NCBI RefSeq assembly: GCF_018613065.1
Contig: NZ_JAGGQW010000051.1
Span: 1 to 52,079, forward strand
From: Bacillus sp. ISL-7
GTDB taxonomy: Bacteria; Bacillota; Bacilli; Bacillales_B; DSM-18226
Direction: 5' to 3'
Length of the DNA: 52,079 nt
Shown here in pieces: positions 43,179-52,042 of the stretch (positions within the stretch are counted from its first letter, which is position 1; every line of letters begins with the position of its first letter). The position numbers were made by a program, and so were the translations under genes. The notes beneath the pieces are model-generated. The model searched no databases and had not been told where the DNA came from. It saw only the letters and a program-made list of their open reading frames with translations.

Positions 43179-43979
43179 TTAAAATACTTTGGTCTGTGTT
43201 AGCTGTGAATATAATTCTAGTGCTTCTTTCACATTTAAACCTTTGTGAACGATTCCATTAATTGAGCGGATCATTGCTTCAGGATATTCGGATTGCCAGA
43301 TATTACGACCCATATCAACACCGGCAGCACCTTGATTCATTGCGTTATAAGTAAGGTCTAAAGCATCTTTAATTGTATCTAATTTAGGACCACCAGCAAT
43401 GACGATTGGTACAGGGCAAGTGCTGGTTACTGTTTCAAAATCCTCACAATAATAGGTTTTAACAATATCTGCACCCATTTCAGAAGCAATTCGAGAAGCT
43501 AAGCCTAGGAATCTAGCATCACGCTTTTCTAGTTCTTTCCCAACCGCTGTAATAGCCAGAACGGGGATACCATATTCATGTGATTCAGTAACCACATTCG
43601 CTAAGTTAGTGACGGTTTGTGTTTCATATTCAGAACCAACAAAAATAGACACACCAACACCGACTACATTATGTCTAATCGCTTCTTTTACTGGAGTAAC
43701 AATTCGTTCATTGGAAAGATCACTTAGAACACTTGGACCTCCAGAAACTCTTAAAAGCATTGGTTTTTTTACGTCCTCTGGAATGCAGGAATCAAGGGTA
43801 CCACGTGTTACGAATAATGAGTCAGTATGTGGTAACAGATTCTTAACTGTCTCACCAGGTTTTTCTAGACCATGGATTGGTCCGAGAAAGTAGCCGTGGT
43901 CAATTGCAAGCATAACGGCCCTTCCGTTCGGTAAAATTTGATTCATTCTATTTTTAAATCCCCAATTCATCTCATTCAC
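43179..43979 (-). CDS. lsrF: 3-hydroxy-5-phosphonooxypentane-2,4-dione thiolase
   Basis: The 266-residue class I aldolase-like enzyme closely matches E. coli LsrF: AVMLAIDHGYFLGPIHGLE, LFVTRGTLDSCIP, LRVSGGPSVLSDLSNE, GSEYETQTVTNLANVV and the Schiff-base Lys174 in DIVKTYYCEDFE, then AAGVDMGRNIWQSEYPEAM. It transfers an acetyl group from the phosphorylated AI-2 breakdown product to CoA, leaving dihydroxyacetone phosphate. It overlaps the cupin gene by four bases (ATGA) and is the last gene of its operon. The E. coli N-terminal extension of about 30 residues is absent. Confidence 0.94.
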   Translation of the reverse strand: MNEMNWGFKNRMNQILPNGRAVMLAIDHGYFLGPIHGLEKPGETVKNLLPHTDSLFVTRGTLDSCIPEDVKKPMLLRVSGGPSVLSDLSNERIVTPVKEAIRHNVVGVGVSIFVGSEYETQTVTNLANVVTESHEYGIPVLAITAVGKELEKRDARFLGLASRIASEMGADIVKTYYCEDFETVTSTCPVPIVIAGGPKLDTIKDALDLTYNAMNQGAAGVDMGRNIWQSEYPEAMIRSINGIVHKGLNVKEALELYSQLTQTKVF

Positions 43980-44344
43980 TCCTTGATTTTTGGATTTTTA
44001 ACGATAACTGAATCTCTTTCACTAATATGTGGAGACTTTATAAACACCGCTTTAAAATCAACGGTATTCGTATTTTTTAAGTAGTGTGCTTCCATAGGAC
44101 TTACTTGAAGCATATCACCTGGTTTTACGTGAACAGGTTCACCATCTATATAAATATCTATTTCTCCTTCAAGAATATAGAAGATTTCTTCGCAGGTAGT
44201 ATGATAGTGATTATCGTGATCATCACCTGGTTTTAATAGAACCACACCAATATCAACGTTTGGTCCTTTTGTTAAGTATTTGGGTCCATGGGTGCCATAA
44301 CGATATTCATTATTTTCTTCGTTTGTGTGAAACATTCGTTTCAC
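43976..44344 (-). CDS. Cupin-domain protein in the lsr operon (candidate LsrG substitute)
   Basis: The 122-residue single cupin has motif 1 as PGDDHDNHYHTTCEEIFYILEG with candidate metal ligands His46, His48 and Glu53. Motif 2 is GDMLQVSPMEAHYLKN with His87. It is translationally coupled on both sides (four-base overlaps with lsrK and lsrF). Enteric lsr operons have LsrG here, a phospho-AI-2 isomerase of an unrelated ferredoxin-like (ABM) fold; no LsrG homolog is in the window. Cupins include many sugar and keto-acid isomerases, so it may do the LsrG step. That function is inferred from position only. Confidence 0.75.
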   Translation of the reverse strand: MKRMFHTNEENNEYRYGTHGPKYLTKGPNVDIGVVLLKPGDDHDNHYHTTCEEIFYILEGEIDIYIDGEPVHVKPGDMLQVSPMEAHYLKNTNTVDFKAVFIKSPHISERDSVIVKNPKIKE

Positions 44345-45921
44345 CCCCTTTCAAATTTTACAGTTAATCCAGGTGCGATCCACATATGATTCGTCTTACC
44401 TGAATCAGCCAATTTAAGTTGTTCGCCGTAAACCTTACGCCAATTTTCATAGATTGAGAGATATTTTTGGTGGTTTTCTTGGTTAGGATAGTGAATTCTT
44501 TCCCATTTCACTAAATCAGTAATTGCGGATTCTAGGCTGGGGAATAAACCAACACCAAGTCCTGCCATAATGGCTGTGCCAAGTGCAGCTGCTTCTTTCT
44601 CAACTGGTACTTTTACAGGGATTCCGAGAACATCGGCCAACGTTTGGCTCCAAAGTTTCCCTTTTGAACCTCCACCAGCAAAGATGGCTTCTTTAGGAAA
44701 GTGACCTGTAACCTCTTCGACAATTTTTAAGTTGCCATAGGTAACGAGCGCGGCATTTTCTTGTATCGATTTAAACATTTCTTTTTTTCCGGTTTTGTTA
44801 GGGTCTAATGTGAGGTTTAAAAAGGAAGGGGCAGCATGTCTCCAAGAGATATAATCCATGACATCTGAGAAAATAGGGATAATTCCATTTGATCCGACAG
44901 GGACGTCTTTCGCTTTTTCTTCAAGAATTTCATAAGCATCACGACCTGTTTGTGCAGACTCAAGTTTTTCTGTTTCACAAAAGGCGTCTCTAAACCATCT
45001 CATGACAAGTCCGGGGAAGAAGGCGATGGTTTCGATTTGCCAAAGTTCAGGGACCGCGTGACAATTAACACGAATTCGATTATGTGAATCAACAATCGGA
45101 GCCTCAATATTAATTTCTTGCTGCCAAAAACTACCTCCGCAAATAAAGGTTTGGCCATTCTTGATCGCACCTACCCCGACGGAGGCCAACTGTGCATCGC
45201 CGCCGCCGCTAATTACGGCAGTTCCTTTAGCAAGGCCAGTAGAAGATGCGATGGACTCTGATACGACTCCAAGGAGTTCTCCAGCTTCATTAACAGGAGG
45301 GAAAATATTGCTTTTTAGCTGACAAGCCTCGGCAATTGCAGGCGTCCAAGCTCGATTCTTTAAATCGAAAAGTCCTGTTGTACAGCCATTGGAAGGGTCT
45401 ACTTGGAGTTTGTTTGTGAGCTTAAAGAGGATCCAATCATTTATCATAGTTAAGTAGTTAATTTGCTCGTAGACTTCAGGCTGGTTGTTTTTTATCCAAA
45501 GGATACGGGGAAGAGCGCCCAAAGCAAATGTTTGACCTGATAATTCATATAGTTTTTTTTCAAGATCTGGGTCAGTATTCTTAAGTTCTTTGGCTTCTTC
45601 CATCGCGCGGGCATCCACATTGGCACATGCCCAAATTTCTCTTCCGTTTGCATCGTAAAGGACAAACCCTTCGCGCATACTTGTTGCGCTTATAGCTTTA
45701 ATGTCTTTGGGGTCGATGCCCGACTGAGCAAGCACCTGAGATATACAGGTTTGAATAATCCCCCAGTTTTTACTTACATCGAAATCCATGGAACCTGGAA
45801 AACGTAGATCTTCCAGATGTGTCCATTCAACTTGTGATGAGGCAACCTGCGTGCCAGCTGTATCGAAGAGAACAGTTCTAACGCTTCCTGTCCCTGCATC
45901 AAATACTAGGATGTACTCCAT
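44341..45921 (-). CDS. lsrK: Autoinducer-2 kinase
   Basis: The 526-residue FGGY-family kinase phosphorylates internalised AI-2 (DPD) at C5, trapping it and generating the LsrR inducer. LsrK features are VFDAGTGSVRTVLFD, PGSMDFDVSKNWG, ISATSMREGFVLYDANGREIWACANVDARA, SGGGDAQLASVGVG and FAGGGSKGKLWSQTLADVLG. AAAAGGAGG is placed in the end of lsrR; the two genes overlap by 23 bases. Length is normal (E. coli 530). Confidence 0.94.
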   Translation of the reverse strand: MEYILVFDAGTGSVRTVLFDTAGTQVASSQVEWTHLEDLRFPGSMDFDVSKNWGIIQTCISQVLAQSGIDPKDIKAISATSMREGFVLYDANGREIWACANVDARAMEEAKELKNTDPDLEKKLYELSGQTFALGALPRILWIKNNQPEVYEQINYLTMINDWILFKLTNKLQVDPSNGCTTGLFDLKNRAWTPAIAEACQLKSNIFPPVNEAGELLGVVSESIASSTGLAKGTAVISGGGDAQLASVGVGAIKNGQTFICGGSFWQQEINIEAPIVDSHNRIRVNCHAVPELWQIETIAFFPGLVMRWFRDAFCETEKLESAQTGRDAYEILEEKAKDVPVGSNGIIPIFSDVMDYISWRHAAPSFLNLTLDPNKTGKKEMFKSIQENAALVTYGNLKIVEEVTGHFPKEAIFAGGGSKGKLWSQTLADVLGIPVKVPVEKEAAALGTAIMAGLGVGLFPSLESAITDLVKWERIHYPNQENHQKYLSIYENWRKVYGEQLKLADSGKTNHMWIAPGLTVKFERG

Positions 45922-46867
45922 TCAAAGCAGCCTCCTTTTTTATTAACGCTGTCGCAGTTTCTTCATCAGTGATGATGGTGTTGATATAACCTCCTTTTAA
46001 TGCACCGTATATGGCCTCCACTTTATGGGCACCTCCTGCAACTCCAATGACATTATGTAACTTTTTCAAGGTGCTAAGTTGGGTGCCAATTAAGCGATTA
46101 TGATGGGGTAAATCAAGAATCTTTCCTTGGGCATCAAAAAATTGACCTAGAATATCTCCTACGGCATTATGATTTTTAATGAAGATTAATTCATTGAGAG
46201 TCATTTTTTCTTCTTTAATAATCGTGGAAGCTGTTGATAGACCGCCAATCCCTACGACCACATGGTTGGAAAGACTGGCTAGGTCGAGAAGGTTGCTTAC
46301 AGAAGGCTCTGATAACATATTTTTTGCCATTTCTTCTGACGATGCTAGGAATGGTGCAGGAATAACATGAATCCCGCCCTTGAATTTATCGAGTCCACTT
46401 TCAGAGGAATATTCCCGCTTTTGGAAGTAGTAGTTCACACCACCTGTAAGTGTTACCATAGAAATTTCGATAGAAGGATCAATGGTTAATGATTCAATTG
46501 TCCGAGAGACAGCTTCTCCCCATCCAAACCCAATCAATTCATTGTTCGAAATATTACTTTCAATAAATTGTGCAGCAGCTTTTGATAAAGACTGACTAAG
46601 ATTGTCTTTTGGGGTTGGAATGACAAAAGCATGATCAATTTTAAATGAATGAATGAGGTCCTTTTCAATTTCTAAACAATTAACACCGGGACCTTTAATA
46701 TGAAACTGAACAATATTTTCTGCTCTTGCACGATCAAGTAAACGTACAACTTTATTTCTCGATAAATTTAATAAATCTGAAATCTCTGTTTGTGTGAGAT
46801 TGTCCTTGTAGTAATACCAGGCGACCTTAACCAGGAGGTTTTCAGTAAAGACATCATTGCTCGCCAT
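45899..46867 (-). CDS. lsrR: SorC/DeoR-type transcriptional regulator LsrR
   Basis: The 322-residue protein has an N-terminal helix-turn-helix (VAWYYYKDNLTQTEISDLLNLSRNKVVRLLDRARAENIV, about 14-52) and a SorC sugar-binding domain (IGFGWGEAVSRTIESL; VGDILGQFFDAQGKIL; AGGAHKVEAIYGALKGGYINTIITDE). In enteric bacteria LsrR represses lsr genes until phospho-AI-2 binds. Here it heads the lsrRK-cupin-lsrF operon, divergent from lsrACDB. Its promoter is strong. Confidence 0.92.
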   Translation of the reverse strand: MASNDVFTENLLVKVAWYYYKDNLTQTEISDLLNLSRNKVVRLLDRARAENIVQFHIKGPGVNCLEIEKDLIHSFKIDHAFVIPTPKDNLSQSLSKAAAQFIESNISNNELIGFGWGEAVSRTIESLTIDPSIEISMVTLTGGVNYYFQKREYSSESGLDKFKGGIHVIPAPFLASSEEMAKNMLSEPSVSNLLDLASLSNHVVVGIGGLSTASTIIKEEKMTLNELIFIKNHNAVGDILGQFFDAQGKILDLPHHNRLIGTQLSTLKKLHNVIGVAGGAHKVEAIYGALKGGYINTIITDEETATALIKKEAALNGVHPSI

Positions 46868-46926
46868 ATTTTATCAACCTTTCAACAAATAATCAGTGTC
46901 TAGACAAATGTTTAACTCTAATACTG

Positions 46927-46955
46927 AGTATAGGCCCCGAAAATAAAAAAGTCAA
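46927..46955 (-). promoter_or_regulatory. lsrR promoter
   Basis: Minus strand: -35 TTGACT (46950-46955), 17-base spacer, -10 TATACT (46927-46932). Predicted start near 46920; TGTCTAGACA (46897-46906), a perfect 10-base palindrome, lies just downstream and could be an operator. Confidence 0.75.
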
Positions 46956-46960
46956 TAACT

Positions 46961-46974
46961 TCAAAATATTTTGA
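46961..46974. promoter_or_regulatory. Palindrome between the divergent lsr promoters
   Basis: TCAAAATATTTTGA is a perfect 14-base palindrome lying upstream of both -35 boxes (6 bases from that of lsrR and 18 bases from that of lsrA). Candidate LsrR binding site; alternatively an AT-rich spacer. Confidence 0.4.
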
Positions 46975-46992
46975 TAATTCAATACATACGTG

Positions 46993-47021
46993 TTGACTAT
47001 AGGCCATTTGTCAATTAATAT
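46993..47021 (+). promoter_or_regulatory. lsrA promoter
   Basis: -35 TTGACT (46993-46998), 17-base spacer, -10 TAATAT (47016-47021). Predicted start near 47028, giving a leader of about 115 bases. Confidence 0.75.
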
Positions 47022-47027
47022 TTGGAA

Positions 47028-47041
47028 TGTAAGCGGTTTAA
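47028..47041 (+). promoter_or_regulatory. cre site at the lsrA transcription start
   Basis: TGTAAGCGGTTTAA fits TGWNANCGNTNWCA at 13 of 14 positions. It covers about +1 to +14 of lsrACDB, a classic position for CcpA repression. This is the Gram-positive counterpart of cAMP-CRP control of lsr in E. coli. Confidence 0.65.
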
Positions 47042-47142
47042 TTTCGGAATCAACACTTTGAGTAGGCTTGAACAAAAGTTAACTATATTAAAAAATGTTT
47101 AGTTTTTAATAGTTTTATAGTCTAGCAAGGTAGGTGAATAAA

Positions 47143-48684
47143 ATGCATGACCAGCTAATTCATATTCGTCAAATCTATAAGCAATTTGCTGGAAACCCTG
47201 TATTAAAAGGTGTGGATTTAACTCTTAATAAGGGCGAAGTTTTTGCGATTGTCGGAGGAAACGGTGCTGGTAAATCGACATTAATGAAAATTATTACTGG
47301 TTTATATCGTCCTGATGAAGGGCAAATTGTGGTAAAGGGTGAAGATGTATCGTTTCATCAACCAGCGGATGCCCATAGGCATGGGATCTACTTAGTACCA
47401 CAGGAACCGCTAATCTTCCCTAATATGACGATTCGCGAAAACATTACCATCGGTTTAAATGAGAATAAAGTCGAGTGTGAGAAGAGAATTAAGAATTACC
47501 TTTCTGTTTTAGGTTGGAATTTGGATATTAACCGCAGGGGCTTAAGCTTATCCATAGCTGAGCAGCAGCTTGTTGAATTGCTTAGAGGATTAATTCGAAA
47601 TGCAAAAATACTAATATTAGATGAACCTACATCAACTTTAACTTTTAGTGAGATTAATTCCCTCTTTTCTACTATTAAAAAACTAACCAGCGATGGTTTG
47701 GGTGTTTTCTATATTACCCACCGACTTAAAGAAATATTTGAGCTCGCGGATTCAGTCGCAGTCCTTCGCGATGGACTGATATCAACCAAAGGGGCTATAA
47801 GAGATTTCACCTATGACAAATTATTAGAAGGGTTAATGCCTGAACAAAGTAAGGGCGCTTCTGATAGAGAAATAGGATTGGAATCTACTGAACCGAAGGT
47901 ACTTAGGGTGGTAAGGGATGCTAAACCATCGAAAGGAAATTCAGATAAGGCGATTTTAATGGTTAAAGACTTATCAGGGCACCGTTTTCAAAATATCACC
48001 TTTGATCTCTATCCTGGTGAAATCTTAGGGATAGCTGGTGTCGTCGGTGCAGGCCGTACGGAGCTTGCCTCCTCAATCTTTGGATTAGAACCATGGGAAT
48101 CAGGAGATGTATTGTTGCAACAAGAGAGTATTAAGAAGCTTTCTATACGCGAGCGAATTAATCGTGGTTTAGCATATGTCCCTGAAGATCGACATCAACA
48201 TGGTATTTTCTCCATTGCCTCTATTAAAATGAACATCACATCAACAATTCTGCATAAATATAAAAGAATATTCCTCCCATTTAAAAAAGAAAAAGAAATT
48301 TCAACTATAGCAATTGATACCTTGAAGATAGTCACTACCGGACATAACCAATTGTTAAGCAATCTATCTGGTGGTAATCAGCAAAAGATTGTTCTATCGA
48401 AGTATCTAGAAACAAAACCTAAAGTCATTATTTTAGATGAACCGACGCGAGGCATTGATGCTTGTGCGCGAGGGGATATTTATAAAATTATCGATGATTT
48501 AAAGAAGAATGGGTTAGCCGTTATCCTGATTTCCTCAGATACAGAAGAAATTGTTCAACTAAGTGATCGTGTCCTTGTTATGCATGAAGGTCAGATGACC
48601 TCTTCAATAGAAAAAGAGGATTTAACTGTAGATTCCATAACCTCAGCTGCATTCGGGATTAAAAAGGAGTTGAAGGTTCTATGA
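47143..48684 (+). CDS. lsrA: AI-2 ABC transporter ATP-binding protein
   Basis: The 513-residue twin ATPase of the sugar (RbsA/XylG) type has first-half Walker A GGNGAGKST and a degenerate signature region with LSLSIAEQQLVELLRGL. The second half has GVVGAGRTEL, LSGGNQQKIVLSKYL and VIILDEPTRGIDA. It drives AI-2 uptake with LsrC, LsrD and LsrB. AAGGTAGG lies eight bases before the ATG at 47143 (a GTG nine bases upstream is inside it). Overlaps lsrC by four bases. Confidence 0.93.
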   Translation: MHDQLIHIRQIYKQFAGNPVLKGVDLTLNKGEVFAIVGGNGAGKSTLMKIITGLYRPDEGQIVVKGEDVSFHQPADAHRHGIYLVPQEPLIFPNMTIRENITIGLNENKVECEKRIKNYLSVLGWNLDINRRGLSLSIAEQQLVELLRGLIRNAKILILDEPTSTLTFSEINSLFSTIKKLTSDGLGVFYITHRLKEIFELADSVAVLRDGLISTKGAIRDFTYDKLLEGLMPEQSKGASDREIGLESTEPKVLRVVRDAKPSKGNSDKAILMVKDLSGHRFQNITFDLYPGEILGIAGVVGAGRTELASSIFGLEPWESGDVLLQQESIKKLSIRERINRGLAYVPEDRHQHGIFSIASIKMNITSTILHKYKRIFLPFKKEKEISTIAIDTLKIVTTGHNQLLSNLSGGNQQKIVLSKYLETKPKVIILDEPTRGIDACARGDIYKIIDDLKKNGLAVILISSDTEEIVQLSDRVLVMHEGQMTSSIEKEDLTVDSITSAAFGIKKELKVL

Positions 48685-49721
48685 ATCTCTTTTCAAAGGT
48701 TATGAAAGCAAGAGAAGTCTCGATTATGATTCTCATTATTGCGTTTATCGGAATTGTCGGTGGAATTAATAGTAAGTTTGTGACTGGTAACAGTCTGATA
48801 CTACTTGTTAGCAGTAGTATCATTTTACTCATATTAGCTGTTGGTCAATCTTTTGTCTTGTTAACCGCCGAAATAGACGTGTCAGTTGGTTCCACTATGG
48901 GAATATCGGCAGCTGTGTGCGGCTTACTCTTAACAAATGGTATATCAGGATGGTTAGCCGCTATAGTGGTACTATTTGTCGGAATACTTGCAGGGATGTT
49001 TAATGGTATCGGTGTTGCCTACCTTAAAATTCCGGCGATTATTATGACATTAGGTACGTTAGGTATATTAAGAGGTTTAATGATTATTTTAACAGGAGGA
49101 GAGTGGATTGAGGATATTCCAAACTATTTCAAAAAGCTTTCAGGCGCAGATTTCATTGGTCTACCTTTCCCTATTTGGATTGGACTTATTATTCTCCTTG
49201 CGGCATTTCTGGTTTTAAAGCTGACCAAATTTGGCCGTTATTTCTATGCCGTAGGGGATAATGCGGATGGTGCTAGACTCATAGGTATTCCTGTGTCAAG
49301 GATTAGAGTGTCTGCCTTTGTGCTTTCAGGTTTGTCTGCCTCTATTGCAGGGATGATTTTTGTAATGAATATAGGCTTTGTCCCTAACCAAACGGGTAAT
49401 GGTATGGAACTTCAAGTTATTGCTGCTGCCGTATTAGGAGGTGTAAGCCTTAACGGTGGACTTGGAACAGTGTTTGGGGCTGGACTCGGAGCGATTTTCC
49501 TTACTGCAATTAATAGCTCATTAATATATTTGAAAATTCCAGCTTACTGGAATAATGCGATCTCAGGGTTTTTATTACTGCTAATTGTCATTAGTGATTC
49601 TAGATTCCAAAGCTATTTGAAAAATAGTCAGTTTAAAAAAAGCAATAAACCTCATAAACAAGAAGATGTTGTAAAAGGAGTGATTCAGAATGATGACAAA
49701 ACTGACCAAGCCACTCTTTAG
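48681..49721 (+). CDS. lsrC: AI-2 ABC transporter permease LsrC
   Basis: The 346-residue sugar-type permease has about ten hydrophobic segments, [42 protein letters not shown] and AAAVLGGVSLNGGLGTVFGA. It is coupled to lsrA (ATGA overlap), and its last 32 bases overlap lsrD. Assigned by family and by position before LsrD/LsrB. Confidence 0.92.
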   Translation: MNLFSKVMKAREVSIMILIIAFIGIVGGINSKFVTGNSLILLVSSSIILLILAVGQSFVLLTAEIDVSVGSTMGISAAVCGLLLTNGISGWLAAIVVLFVGILAGMFNGIGVAYLKIPAIIMTLGTLGILRGLMIILTGGEWIEDIPNYFKKLSGADFIGLPFPIWIGLIILLAAFLVLKLTKFGRYFYAVGDNADGARLIGIPVSRIRVSAFVLSGLSASIAGMIFVMNIGFVPNQTGNGMELQVIAAAVLGGVSLNGGLGTVFGAGLGAIFLTAINSSLIYLKIPAYWNNAISGFLLLLIVISDSRFQSYLKNSQFKKSNKPHKQEDVVKGVIQNDDKTDQATL

Positions 49722-50715
49722 GTGGGAAAGTGCACTGGTTGTTTTCTTAATCATTGAAATCATTTTCTTCAGTGCTATGAATCCGGACTTTTTGAACTTT
49801 ACAAATCTGATTTTTAGCATGAATGACTATGTTTATATCGGAATGGCCGCTATTCCTATGACCTACGTTATTATTACTGGCGGAATTGATGTTTCCGTTG
49901 GATCTACGATTGGATTGACTTCAATCACTATTGGCGTGCTATGGATGAGTGGTATAAATGTGTGGCTGGCAGTTTTGCTTGCCCTGGTGATGAGCGCCTG
50001 TGCTGGTGCAGTGAATGGCGTGATTATTGCTAATAGTAACGTCCAGCCATTGGTTGTTACTTTGGGGAGTATGTTTCTTTTCTCTGGGATTGCCTTAGTA
50101 ATTTCCGGCGGCAGCAGTGCATCTGGATATGAAGGCATCAGTGGTTTCCCAGACTCATTTGTGCAATTAGCAAATGGAGATACTTTTGGTTTACCTAATC
50201 CGATATTATTTTTTCTCTTCTTTATGATTATATTTGCAGCAATCTTACACCTCACACGATTTGGCAGACAAGTGTTTCTTATCGGCATTAATATCAAGGC
50301 AGCCCGTTTTAGCGGAATTCGTACTAAATCCATTTTGGTTTGGTCGTATGTCTTAGCAGGTTTAGGAGGTGGTATCAGTGGTGTAATCTTAACATCCTAC
50401 TTCGGTTCTGCGAGGTCAGACCTCGGGGCGGAAGCGGTGTTGCCTGTCATTACTGCAGTTGTCTTGGGAGGGACCAGTATCACAGGTGGAAAAGGTAGCG
50501 TTGTTGGAACAGGAATAGCAAGTATTGTTATTGGGATGATGCAATATGGTTTACAAATGATGAGTATGACCAATCAGGAAACAAGTGTGGTTATTGGATT
50601 TTTATTAATCATTGCAGTTTTACTCCGTTTAACAAATTGGAGTACTATCCAATTATTTTTTAAAAAGTTAAATAATAAAAAGGCTCTTAATAAAGAGTCC
50701 TCAAAAGGAGTGTAG
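49690..50715 (+). CDS. lsrD: AI-2 ABC transporter permease LsrD
   Basis: The 341-residue permease is paralogous to Lsr[51 protein letters not shown] and [37 protein letters not shown] within lsrC serves the ATG. It pairs with LsrC to form the AI-2 channel. Confidence 0.92.
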   Translation: MMTKLTKPLFRWESALVVFLIIEIIFFSAMNPDFLNFTNLIFSMNDYVYIGMAAIPMTYVIITGGIDVSVGSTIGLTSITIGVLWMSGINVWLAVLLALVMSACAGAVNGVIIANSNVQPLVVTLGSMFLFSGIALVISGGSSASGYEGISGFPDSFVQLANGDTFGLPNPILFFLFFMIIFAAILHLTRFGRQVFLIGINIKAARFSGIRTKSILVWSYVLAGLGGGISGVILTSYFGSARSDLGAEAVLPVITAVVLGGTSITGGKGSVVGTGIASIVIGMMQYGLQMMSMTNQETSVVIGFLLIIAVLLRLTNWSTIQLFFKKLNNKKALNKESSKGV

Positions 50716-50719
50716 ATTA

Positions 50720-51784
50720 ATGAAAAAATCATTATTAATAAAGCTATTCACTATTGTTTTATCAGCATTGCTACTGCTCGCAGCTTGTAGCAGCGGTGGG
50801 GAAAAGACTTCAGGCGGGGAAAAATCAAACAAGAAAGATGTTAAATTAGCATTTATCCCTAAACTTACTGGTGTTGGATTTTTTACATCTGGTGGTGCAG
50901 GGGCTAAAGAAATGGCAAAAGAACTTGGCGTTGAATTAACTTATGATGGACCAAGCGAAGCTTCTGTTGCAGGACAGGTAAAATACATTAATAACTTTGT
51001 AAACCAAGGTTATAAAGCCTTGATGATTTCATCGACATCTGTAGACGGCTTAAACCAAGCATTGGACCGTGCGAAAAAGCGTGGGGTTAAAATCTTAACT
51101 TGGGATTCAGACGTAAATCCAGAACACCGTTCATTCTATATTAACCAAGGAACTCCTGACCAATTAGGCGGATTACTTATTGATATGACCGCTGAACAAA
51201 TTCCAGATAAGGCAAAAGTAGCCTTCTTCTATTCCAGTCCTACTGTTACAGACCAAAACCAATGGGTCGAGGCAGCTAAAGCAAAAATTAAAGCTGAACA
51301 TCCTGGCTGGGAAATTGTTACGACGCAATACGGAGAAAATGATGCCCAAAAATCTTTAACAGTTGGCCAAAATATCATTAAGTCGTATCCAGATATCGAT
51401 GCTGTCATTTGTCCAGATGCTACAGCATTACCTGCTATGGCTCAAGCTGCAGAAAACCTTAAAGTGGCAGGGAAGATTGCCATCACTGGTTTTTCAACAC
51501 CAAACGTTATGAGAGACTTTGTTAAACGTGATACTGTTAAGCAATTCGGACTTTGGGATGTTAAAAAGCAAGGTGCCCTTGCTGCCTATGTTGCATACCT
51601 AATGACTGTTGAAGGTAAAGACCTAAAAGTTGGCGATGAGTTCGAAGTACCAAATGTTGGTCACGTTAAAATCGAGCCTAATACAATCCAAGGGTATGAT
51701 TACACAGATGATCACAGCGGGATCATTCTATTACCAGAACGTGTAGTCTTTAAGAAGGATAATATTGACAATTACGATTTCTAA
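50720..51784 (+). CDS. lsrB: AI-2 binding lipoprotein LsrB
   Basis: The 354-residue lipoprotein (lipobox LAAC, Cys23) aligns end to end with enteric LsrB. Residues matching the six AI-2 contacts known in S. typhimurium LsrB are all present: Lys48 ([12 protein letters not shown]), Asp129 (LTWDSD), Asp178 and Gln179 (VTDQNQW), Pro232 and Ala234 (CPDATALP). It is therefore a genuine AI-2 receptor, not only a ribose-type homolog. AAAAGGAGTG precedes the ATG. Last gene of lsrACDB, with a terminator 12 bases later. Confidence 0.95.
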   Translation: MKKSLLIKLFTIVLSALLLLAACSSGGEKTSGGEKSNKKDVKLAFIPKLTGVGFFTSGGAGAKEMAKELGVELTYDGPSEASVAGQVKYINNFVNQGYKALMISSTSVDGLNQALDRAKKRGVKILTWDSDVNPEHRSFYINQGTPDQLGGLLIDMTAEQIPDKAKVAFFYSSPTVTDQNQWVEAAKAKIKAEHPGWEIVTTQYGENDAQKSLTVGQNIIKSYPDIDAVICPDATALPAMAQAAENLKVAGKIAITGFSTPNVMRDFVKRDTVKQFGLWDVKKQGALAAYVAYLMTVEGKDLKVGDEFEVPNVGHVKIEPNTIQGYDYTDDHSGIILLPERVVFKKDNIDNYDF

Positions 51785-51795
51785 AATAGAGGAAA

Positions 51796-51821
51796 GACTG
51801 CCTTAGTTGGCAGTTTTTCTT
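51796..51821 (+). terminator. Intrinsic terminator after lsrB
   Basis: ACTGCC and GGCAGT with a six-base loop, followed by TTTTCTTTT. Confidence 0.8.
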
Positions 51822-51826
51822 TTATA

Positions 51827-51938
51827 GGCTATGTTAAAGCTTATTGTTGATTTTGGCACCCTGTTGATCTACGTTCCAGGCGTGAAGACTCCTGCGGGAG
51901 GACGGGGCAGGGGAGACCCCGCAGGAGCGCAGCGAGGG
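51827..51938. mobile_element. Partial long copy of the MITE-like repeat
   Basis: The left end GGCTATGTTAAA, then ATTGTTGATTTTGG, matches the two 73-bp copies in the window. The copy continues into a GC-rich core with CTCCTGCGGG (51889-51898) inverted at 51918-51927, a sequence I recall as a common intergenic repeat of Bacillus-type genomes. The right terminal repeat is missing and the match fades near 51938, so this copy is truncated. No target duplication is seen. Confidence 0.65.
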
Positions 51939-51982
51939 CACTGAAAAACTTACGTTTTTATTTTTTATGGTTGAACAAAAGA

Positions 51983-52025
51983 CAAAAAAAGCAACTTTCT
52001 TCCGAAATAGAAGATAAAGTTGCTT
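51983..52025 (-). terminator. Intrinsic terminator of a minus-strand gene at the window end
   Basis: On the minus strand AAGCAACTTT and AAAGTTGCTT pair around a 17-base loop and are followed by TTTTTTTG. Confidence 0.8.
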
Positions 52026-52042
52026 GTTCCCCTTGGCTATTC

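Noticed and set aside
49863..50333. 156-codon ORF antisense to lsrD
   Set aside because: Shadow of lsrD; no start signal.
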